A stretch of 46,348 nt of DNA. It comes from Pseudonocardiaceae bacterium YIM PH 21723 (GTDB lineage: Bacteria; Actinomycetota; Actinomycetes; Mycobacteriales; Pseudonocardiaceae). Of this stretch, positions 40,511 to 46,348 are shown piece by piece. The stretch's first letter is position 1, and each line of letters starts with the position of its first letter. Where the stretch lies: NCBI GenBank assembly GCA_003600225.1, contig QZFT01000061.1, positions 1 through 46,348 of the forward strand, given 5' to 3'. The notes under the pieces were generated by a model. That model was given only the letters and a program-made list of their open reading frames with translations, had not been told where the DNA came from and made no database searches. Both the position numbers and the translations under genes were made by a program.

Positions 40511-42196
40511 TCAGCCCCCGAGGGAGCCCTGCGCGCCGACCATGGTCAACGCCCCGACGTGCCGGTTGACGGCCTCCGGGTCCAGCTCCAGCAGCGAGTA
40601 GATCTGCTTCAGCGTGCTGATCTCCTCCGGGTGGATGGTGCCGTCGGCGGCGGCCACCAGGGTGCAGAACTCGGCGACTCCCTGGCGCTGGCCGATGGTC
40701 AGGCCGGACAGCCGCCGCTTGAGGCCGGTGAGGTCGGCCTTGGAGATCAGCAGCCAGTGCAGGTGGGCGATCAACCGGGTGCGCTGCGCCATGTTCAGCT
40801 GCAGCGAGGTCTCCAGGTGCCGGATCAGCAGCGCCTGCTCCTCCACCGACACGTCCTTGTCGGCCATGCTGACCACCGCGGCCAGGTGCACCAGCACCGT
40901 CGCGGCGGCGTACTCCCTGGTCAACGGGGTGTCACCGTCCGGGCCCAGCCGGAACAGCAACGCCGAGCCCTCCATCAGCGCCGGGCCGCCCAGCCGCGCG
41001 TCCGGCTCCATGCCGACGCCGAGGCGTTCCAGGATCCGCAGCAGGCCGGGCAGGTCGAGGGCCGGATCCTCCAGCGCGGCCAGCGAATGCAGCTCGCGGA
41101 TGTCCACAATGGATGCGGGGTGGCCGGGCAGCAGACGCTGTTCCAGGTACTCCCGGTAGGGGCGCAGCCCGTCGAGTTCCTCGGTGATCAGCTGCGCGGG
41201 CAGCAGCGAGATGGCCGCCGCACTATCCGATGCCGAGGGGACGCGTTCGACGAACTCGCTGTACCCGGTGAGCGCCTCCGCGCACTCGTCGGCCAGCATC
41301 CGGATCTGCTGCTGTGGCAACCAATCCAGCCCACTGGGCAGGCTCGTCGGCAGCTCGGCGTCGAACCGCTCGCTGTGATGGCCGATCAACGGCTGGTACC
41401 GGGCGACGAGGCCACCGGTCACCGGAGGCACGGTGAGACCGTCGCCGAACACCTCGGCGTAGCGCGTCAGGAACAGCCGCTCGAACTGCTTCGGACAGCG
41501 GGCGATGTCCTCGCGCCGCGCGCCCAGCAGGAGCAGGAAGGCGTACGCCCACGGCCCGGGTACCGGCTGACCGTCGCGGATCAGCTCGCCGAGGCCGATG
41601 TTCAGCTTGGTGCGGGCCCGCAGGTCCCACTCGCCGTCCACGTGCGGCGGTTCGTCGCCGGAGACCGGCTGGACCAACGCGAAGACCACGTCCAAAAAGG
41701 ACAGCAGCTCGGCGATCTTGTCGGTGAGCTGTGATTTGCGGTGGCCGTAGGTCTCCAGCAGTCGTTCCAGTTCGGCCTGGATCTCCGGAAGTTCGGCCGC
41801 GGCCTGTTGGTCCACTTTGGAATCGACCACCACCCGGCGCTCCAGGCCCGCGTAGTAGAGCCGCAGGTGATCGTCCGGGATGTGCTGGTCGTCACGGTCG
41901 CTGTTCAGCCAGCCGATGTAGGCGGCCTTCTCCGGCGGGACCAGCTGGGCATAGCCCCGCGGGCCGGAGTTGCGCGGGTCCGCGGGCAGCGGGGCTCCGG
42001 GGAACAGCTGGTCGATGACCTCCGGGTTGACCTGCTGGTATCCCCCACCGTCATTGCGCTCGATCCGGGGCGGCCCCACGTAGATCATCCCGCCCGCGAT
42101 CTCCTTGCCGCCGATCTGCACCGTCTGACCAGCGGGAATCCACTCGTCGGACGGCGCGAATCTCGGCTGCGGACCTTGCGGCCACCCCTGGTTCAC
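40511..42196 (-). CDS. TerB_N / TerB domain protein
   Basis: A 561-residue cytoplasmic protein. The first half has the TerB_N pattern (EKAAYIGWLNSDRDD, HLRLYYAGLERRVVVD, ETYGHRKSQLTDKIAELLSFLD). The last 150 residues form a TerB-like helical bundle (VHLAAVVSMADKDVSVEEQALLIRHLETSLQL, FCTLVAAADGTIHPEEISTLKQIYSLL) with acidic loop residues that may bind metal, as in TerB. Such proteins have been proposed to act in metal or phage stress at the membrane, but none is well characterised. The usual helicase or kinase neighbours are absent. A GTG start lies 9 nt after GGGGAG. It lies 66 nt downstream of the ABC-F gene on the same strand and may share its transcript. Confidence 0.78.
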   Translation of the reverse strand: MNQGWPQGPQPRFAPSDEWIPAGQTVQIGGKEIAGGMIYVGPPRIERNDGGGYQQVNPEVIDQLFPGAPLPADPRNSGPRGYAQLVPPEKAAYIGWLNSDRDDQHIPDDHLRLYYAGLERRVVVDSKVDQQAAAELPEIQAELERLLETYGHRKSQLTDKIAELLSFLDVVFALVQPVSGDEPPHVDGEWDLRARTKLNIGLGELIRDGQPVPGPWAYAFLLLLGARREDIARCPKQFERLFLTRYAEVFGDGLTVPPVTGGLVARYQPLIGHHSERFDAELPTSLPSGLDWLPQQQIRMLADECAEALTGYSEFVERVPSASDSAAAISLLPAQLITEELDGLRPYREYLEQRLLPGHPASIVDIRELHSLAALEDPALDLPGLLRILERLGVGMEPDARLGGPALMEGSALLFRLGPDGDTPLTREYAAATVLVHLAAVVSMADKDVSVEEQALLIRHLETSLQLNMAQRTRLIAHLHWLLISKADLTGLKRRLSGLTIGQRQGVAEFCTLVAAADGTIHPEEISTLKQIYSLLELDPEAVNRHVGALTMVGAQGSLGG

Positions 42197-42261
42197 CGAC
42201 GTTCGCTCCCCACCAGCTGCTCACCCTTTCGGGGGGCGACTGTACAGCCCAGCAGCCGACT

Positions 42262-43944
42262 CTAGCGCTTCCGGTTCACCCGTGACTCATCCCAAACAGG
42301 TTCACCCGACTCGTAAACGTGACCGCTGGCGCCGAAGACCAGGTAGCGGTCGAAGTCCTTGGCGAACCACCGATCGTGGGTGACGGCGACCACGGTTCCC
42401 TCGAAGTTGGCCAGACCGTCCTCCAGGGCCTCCGCGGAGTCCAGGTCCAGGTTGTCGGTGGGTTCGTCCAGCAACAGCAGCGTCGCGCCGGACAGTTCCA
42501 GCAGCAGGATCTGGAACCGTGCCTGCTGCCCGCCGGACAGCGAATCGAAGGTCTGCTCGGCGCAGCGGGCCAGTCCATAGCGGTCCAGCGTGCGGGATGC
42601 CTCTTCCCGGGGCATGCCACGGCGATGTTCGTCACCCCGGTGCAGGATCTCCAGCAACGTGCGGGCCAACAGGGCCTCGTGGTGATGGGTCTGCGCGAAC
42701 CAGCCGGGCCGCACCCGCGAGCCCAGCCGGACGATTCCGGTGTGTGCCACGGGATCCGGCTGGATGTCGCCGACCGGCTGGTGCTCCGGCGCCGGATCGC
42801 TGCCGCCCGCGGCGAGCAGCCGCAGGAAGTGCGACTTGCCGGAACCGTTGCTGCCGAGCACGGCCACGCGTTCACCGTAGAAGATCTCCAGGTCGAACGG
42901 CTGCATCAACCCGGTGAGTTCCAGGCCTTCGGTGGTCACCGCCCGCTTGGCGGTGCGGCCGCCGCGCAGCCGCATGTGCACCCGCTGATCCATCGGCACG
43001 GCCTCGGGCGGGCCGGCCTCCTCGAACTTGGCCAACCGGGTCTGCGCGGCGCGGTAGCGGGAGGCGATGCCGTCGTTGAACGTCGACTTGGTCTTGAGCG
43101 AGAGCACCAGCTGCTTGAGCTTGGCGTGCTCCTCGTCCCAGCGCTTGCCCATCTCCTCCAGCTTGGCGTTGCGGTCGATCCTGGCCTGCGCGTAGGTGCC
43201 GAATCCGCCGGGGTGCACCCACATCGTCGCGCCGGCCGCGCCGGGTTCCAGGGTGGCGATCCTGGTCGCGACCCGGTTCAGCAGCTCGCGATCGTGGCTG
43301 ATGAACAGCACGGTCTTCGGCGACGCGGCCAGCTGCTCCTCCAGCCAGCGCTTGCCGGGCACGTCCAGGTAGTTGTCCGGCTCGTCCAGCAGCAGCACCT
43401 GTTCGGTGCCGCGCAGCAGCGCCTCCAGCACGAGGCGCTTCTGCTCACCGCCGGACAGCGTGTTCACCGATCGCCAGCGGGCCCGGTCGAACGGCACGCC
43501 GAGCGCGGCGACCGTGCACACGTCCCAGAGGGTCTCCAGTTCGTAGCCGTGGGCGTCCGACCAGTCGATGAGCGCCTGGGCGTAGGCCATCTGCTCGGCC
43601 TCACCGTCGGTCTCCATCATTGCCAGCTCGGCGTCGTCCAGGGCTTTCGCCGCCTTCTGGACGGGCTGCGGGGCGACAGTCAGCAGCAGGTCGCGGACCG
43701 TGGTGTCATCGCGGACCGAGCCGACGAACTGGCGCATCACGCCCAGGCCACCGGAGCGGATGACCGCACCCTCGTGCGGCTGCAGGTCACCGCTGACGAT
43801 GCGGGACAGGGTGGTCTTACCGGTACCGTTCGGGCCGATGAGCGCGACCTTGGCGCCCTCGCCGACGCGCAGGCTGACCGAACTGAGCAGCGGGCGGCCG
43901 TCCGGCAGAACGTAGTCAATGCCGTTGATCTCGACGTGCCCCAT
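42262..43944 (-). CDS. ABC-F family ATPase (ribosome-associated)
   Basis: A 560-residue soluble protein with two ABC domains and no membrane segment. Walker A GPNGTGKTT and GSNGSGKSH, signatures NTLSGGEQKRL and DSLSGGQQARF, and Walker B VLLLDEPDNYLD and LLLLDEPTDNLDL are all present; the interdomain linker runs through KLKQLVLSLKTKSTFNDGIASRYRAAQTRL. ABC-F proteins enter the ribosomal E site and either relieve stalls or displace antibiotics. Which group this belongs to cannot be decided from sequence reading. Its promoter has a perfect TATAAT, unusual here. It diverges from helD across 137 nt. Confidence 0.92.
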   Translation of the reverse strand: MGHVEINGIDYVLPDGRPLLSSVSLRVGEGAKVALIGPNGTGKTTLSRIVSGDLQPHEGAVIRSGGLGVMRQFVGSVRDDTTVRDLLLTVAPQPVQKAAKALDDAELAMMETDGEAEQMAYAQALIDWSDAHGYELETLWDVCTVAALGVPFDRARWRSVNTLSGGEQKRLVLEALLRGTEQVLLLDEPDNYLDVPGKRWLEEQLAASPKTVLFISHDRELLNRVATRIATLEPGAAGATMWVHPGGFGTYAQARIDRNAKLEEMGKRWDEEHAKLKQLVLSLKTKSTFNDGIASRYRAAQTRLAKFEEAGPPEAVPMDQRVHMRLRGGRTAKRAVTTEGLELTGLMQPFDLEIFYGERVAVLGSNGSGKSHFLRLLAAGGSDPAPEHQPVGDIQPDPVAHTGIVRLGSRVRPGWFAQTHHHEALLARTLLEILHRGDEHRRGMPREEASRTLDRYGLARCAEQTFDSLSGGQQARFQILLLELSGATLLLLDEPTDNLDLDSAEALEDGLANFEGTVVAVTHDRWFAKDFDRYLVFGASGHVYESGEPVWDESRVNRKR

Positions 43945-43955
43945 TGATCATCCTC

Positions 43956-43961
43956 ATTATA
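43956..43961 (-). promoter_or_regulatory. Consensus -10 TATAAT of the ABC-F gene
   Basis: A perfect TATAAT on the minus strand, 11 nt before the ATG. The transcript would start a few bases before the GAGGATGATCA leader, giving a very short 5' UTR with a GAGG site. Confidence 0.6.
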
Positions 43962-44081
43962 CCGCGTGTTACCTGCACTGACTTCGGCACGCTAACCCTT
44001 TCATGAGCACGGGTCGACGGAATAATCGATGGTTCCCCGTGCTTGTAACCGGGGTTGCCCAGACCTGCGAGGGGGATTTGC

Positions 44082-46250
44082 GTGCCGCTGTCCGAGCACG
44101 AGCAAGAACTGACCGCCGAACGCGAGTACATCGATTTTCTGTACCAGAAGCTGGACACCGAGACCGCGGCCGCGGGCAAGGAACTCCAGTACTTCCTGGG
44201 TGACCAGTCGGGTGCCGGTTTCGAGGCCCGCTGGGAGCGGGAGATCGCGGTCAACCAGGCCACGGCGCGGCTGCAGGGGCTGCGCGCGGCCGGCTACGGC
44301 CTGTGCTTCGGCCGCATCGACCACATCGACGGCGAACGCTCGTACATCGGCCGGATCGGGTTGTTCAACGACGACTTCGATCCGCTGCTGACCGACTGGC
44401 GGGCGCCGATCGCGAAGGCCTTCTACTGCGCCACCGGGATCAACACGGAGGGCCTGCGCCGGCGTAGGCACTTCCACACCGACGGCCGCCGGGTCCTGGA
44501 GTTCCACGACGACCTGCTGGACGAGTCCGGCGACGACCTCGGCAGCAGCACCGCGCTGCTGACCGCGTTGAACGCCCCCCGCGAAGAGACGATGCGGGAC
44601 ATCGTCTCCACCATTCAGGCCGAGCAGGACGAGATCATCCGGCTGCCGCACTCCGGGGTCGTGGTCATCGAGGGCGGGCCGGGTACCGGCAAGACCGCCG
44701 TGGCGCTGCACCGCGTCGCGTACCTGCTGTACGTACGGCGGGAGCGGCTCTCCCGGTCCGGCGTGTTGATCGTCGGGCCGAACCCGCGGTTCCTGTCCTA
44801 CATCGGCGAGGTGCTGCCCGCGCTGGGCGAGACCGACGTCGTGTTCGGCACGCCCGGCGAGCTGTTCCCCGGTGTGGAGGCCACCGAGGTGGACCCGGCG
44901 GCGCGGATCAAAGGCGCGGCCCGGATGGCGCAGCTGCTGGTGGACGCCGTGGCCGACCGGCAGGAGGTGCCGCACGAGGACGATCCGATCGAGATCGAAC
45001 TCGACGACGTGACGGTGGAGATCGACGAGGAACTCGCCGGGTGGGCCCGCAGGCGGACCCGGTCCCGGGAACTGCCGCACAACCGGGCGCGGGCGCACTT
45101 CCGCGACGACATCATCGACGGCCTGGTCGACCGCGCGGTGGCCAAGATCGGCGAGGGCTGGCTGGAGGACACCGACCCGGTGGCGTTGTCCGCCGGGCTG
45201 CGCGCCGATGTCCGTGAGGAACTGGTCGGCAGCAGGCAGCTGGGCCGGGCGGTCGAGCGGCTGTGGCCGCTGCTGTCCCCGGAGCGGCTGCTGAAGGAGC
45301 TGTGGGAGTCGCCGGACCGGATCGAGGCGGTCACCGCGCACCTCTCCGACGCCGACCGGGAACTGCTGTTCCGGGAGGACGGCACGGCCTGGACCATCTC
45401 GGACGTCCCGCTGCTGGACGAGGCGGCGGAGCTGCTCGGCGACGACGGGTCGGCGGAGCGGCACGCCAAGCTGGAGGAGCAGAAGCGCCTGGAGTACGCC
45501 AAGGGCGTGATGGAGATCCTCGACACCCAGCTGGAAGAGGAGTACCTGCGGGCCCAGGACGTGGTGGACGCCCGGGTGCTGGCCGGTCGCTTCGAGGAGA
45601 AGGACCAGCGGGCCCTGTCCGAGCGTGCGGCGGCCGACCGGTCCTGGACCTACGGCCACGTGGTCGTCGACGAGGCGCAGGAACTGTCCGAAATGGACTG
45701 GCGGCTGATCATGCGCCGGTGTCCGTCCCGGTCGGTCACCGTGGTCGGCGATCTGGCGCAGCGGCAGGCGGAATCCGGCGCGCGGACGTGGGGCGCGATG
45801 CTGGACGACTTCGTGCCGGACCGGTGGACCTACCGGCGGCTGTCGGTGAACTACCGCACGCCCTCGGAGATCATGCGGCTGGCGGCCCGCGTTCTGTCTA
45901 CTGTGGACTCCTCGTTGGAGTCGCCGTCCTCGGTGCGGTCCACCGGGGTGCCGCCGTGGATCCGGCACGTGCCGGATGTCGCCGCCGCGGTGCAGCAGGC
46001 GGTCAACGAGCTGCAGGGCGAGGTCGGCCCGGGAACGGTCGCGGTCATCGCGCCCGAGGGCCTGGAACTGTCCGTTGTGGACGCGGCGGTGCTGACACCC
46101 CGGGCGTCCAAGGGCCTGGAGTACGACGCGGTGCTCGTGGTGGAACCGGGCCGGATGGAACCCGCCGAGCTGTACGTGGCGCTCACCCGCGCCACCCAGC
46201 GCCTGGGCATCCTGCACACCGATCCGCTGCCCGGCTCGCTCGCGAACTAA
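44082..46250 (+). CDS. helD: HelD-type RNA polymerase recycling helicase (UvrD-like)
   Basis: HelD proteins push arms into RNA polymerase channels to release stalled or hibernating enzyme using ATP; some actinobacterial members protect against rifamycins. The 722-residue protein begins with a coiled-coil arm (LSEHEQELTAEREYIDFLYQKLDTETAAAGKEL). It has Walker A EGGPGTGKTAVALHR (about 200-214), an insertion that forms the second arm (about 280-470), motif II VVVDEAQELSEMDW, VVGDLAQRQ, NYRTPSEIMRLA and the final VALTRATQRLGIL. The GTG at 44082 follows GAGGGGG by 6 nt. It diverges from an ABC-F gene. A hairpin overlaps the stop codon. Confidence 0.92.
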   Translation: MPLSEHEQELTAEREYIDFLYQKLDTETAAAGKELQYFLGDQSGAGFEARWEREIAVNQATARLQGLRAAGYGLCFGRIDHIDGERSYIGRIGLFNDDFDPLLTDWRAPIAKAFYCATGINTEGLRRRRHFHTDGRRVLEFHDDLLDESGDDLGSSTALLTALNAPREETMRDIVSTIQAEQDEIIRLPHSGVVVIEGGPGTGKTAVALHRVAYLLYVRRERLSRSGVLIVGPNPRFLSYIGEVLPALGETDVVFGTPGELFPGVEATEVDPAARIKGAARMAQLLVDAVADRQEVPHEDDPIEIELDDVTVEIDEELAGWARRRTRSRELPHNRARAHFRDDIIDGLVDRAVAKIGEGWLEDTDPVALSAGLRADVREELVGSRQLGRAVERLWPLLSPERLLKELWESPDRIEAVTAHLSDADRELLFREDGTAWTISDVPLLDEAAELLGDDGSAERHAKLEEQKRLEYAKGVMEILDTQLEEEYLRAQDVVDARVLAGRFEEKDQRALSERAAADRSWTYGHVVVDEAQELSEMDWRLIMRRCPSRSVTVVGDLAQRQAESGARTWGAMLDDFVPDRWTYRRLSVNYRTPSEIMRLAARVLSTVDSSLESPSSVRSTGVPPWIRHVPDVAAAVQQAVNELQGEVGPGTVAVIAPEGLELSVVDAAVLTPRASKGLEYDAVLVVEPGRMEPAELYVALTRATQRLGILHTDPLPGSLAN

Positions 46251-46278
46251 GCCCCGGAGTTGACGATGTTCGGGGCTT
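46249..46278 (+). terminator. helD terminator built on the 40-nt repeat core
   Basis: AAGCCCCG (46249-46256) pairs with CGGGGCTT (46271-46278) around GAGTTGACGATGTT. The hairpin includes the TAA stop. Its loop and 3' arm match the core of the tandem repeats at 26165-26362. Confidence 0.65.
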
Positions 46279-46348
46279 CGCCGCGAACTGCGCCAGGAAG
46301 CCATGCACTGCCTTGACCGGGTAGGCCTCGCGGATCGGGCGAGCGAGC
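46279..46348. other. Window end, no assignable gene
   Basis: The last 70 nt are open on the minus strand in one frame (ending IREAYPVKAVHGFLAQFAAKP...), which could be the C-terminus of a gene lying outside the window, but the sample is too short to judge and the frame runs on into helD. Confidence 0.2.

Noticed and set aside
42319-43947. A 542-codon open frame on the plus strand across the whole ABC-F gene
   Set aside because: It is the antisense shadow of a clear ABC-F coding sequence; its Gln/Val/His-rich composition matches no protein and arises from GC-rich third positions. The same applies to the long frames opposite treY, treZ, rpsA and helD.
43945-44081. Rifamycin-associated element (RAE) controlling helD
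   Set aside because: No long inverted repeat resembling the published RAE was found in the divergent region, so rifamycin induction cannot be claimed.

Overview
The window is high-GC actinobacterial DNA: GTG starts are frequent, several genes have a TANNNT box 6-7 nt before the start codon (leaderless promoters), and rpsA, coaE (with a GrpB-like tail) and uvrB lie in the same order and strand as in mycobacteria and relatives. The gene families, and an excess of the palindrome CCACWGTGG, suggest a Pseudonocardiales-type organism; this is inference, since no marker gene was compared. No rRNA, tRNA or CRISPR array was seen.

Layout. 1-390: two insertion-sequence remnants, apparently nested (IS3-type orfA start next to an IS5-type transposase tail). 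793-7202: glgX-treY-treZ, the complete route from glycogen-type glucans to trehalose, with a small divergent membrane-protein ORF and a nested palindrome between treY and treZ. 7349-12889: two hypothetical genes, a STAS anti-anti-sigma protein, a lysine 2,3-aminomutase-like radical SAM enzyme, a GT87-type membrane mannosyltransferase, and an antitoxin/RES-toxin pair overlapping by 4 nt. 12890-14858: a composite inverted-repeat element, then terC under a manganese (yybP-ykoY) riboswitch. 14859-21410: an unusual hydrolase-ABC ATPase fusion with its permease, a VOC protein, a serine-protease homologue without its catalytic serine, a GNAT enzyme and a small secreted protein. 21564-26435: an XRE-nSTAND-WD40 protein with 14 WD repeats, a small hypothetical gene and a repeat-rich gap of almost 900 nt.

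26436-37702 is a conserved housekeeping stretch (uvrB, coaE, rpsA on the minus strand) into which accessory genes are inserted: two DUF402-like paralogues, an active secreted trypsin-like protease, a tandem antibiotic-biosynthesis-monooxygenase-like protein, an MFS exporter, a class A beta-lactamase and an RraA-like protein. 37976-46250 holds a methyltransferase, a GH18 chitinase with a DasR/chitinase-box-like operator, a second copy of the composite inverted-repeat element, a TerB_N protein, and a divergent pair made of an ABC-F protein and a HelD-type RNA polymerase recycling helicase.

The least ordinary signals are: (1) the two composite intergenic elements, each with two roughly 105-nt arms in inverted orientation around a 15-bp hairpin of unrelated sequence; (2) a nearby set of other long extragenic palindromes and a 40-nt tandem repeat whose core recurs at the far end of the window; (3) the degenerate DUF402 paralogue pair; (4) the serine-less protease; (5) the 83-codon ORF joined by 4-nt overlaps at both ends to the ABC genes; and (6) specific regulatory sites: an Mn2+ riboswitch whose P1 strand can mask the ribosome binding site, and a PafBC-type promoter on uvrB.
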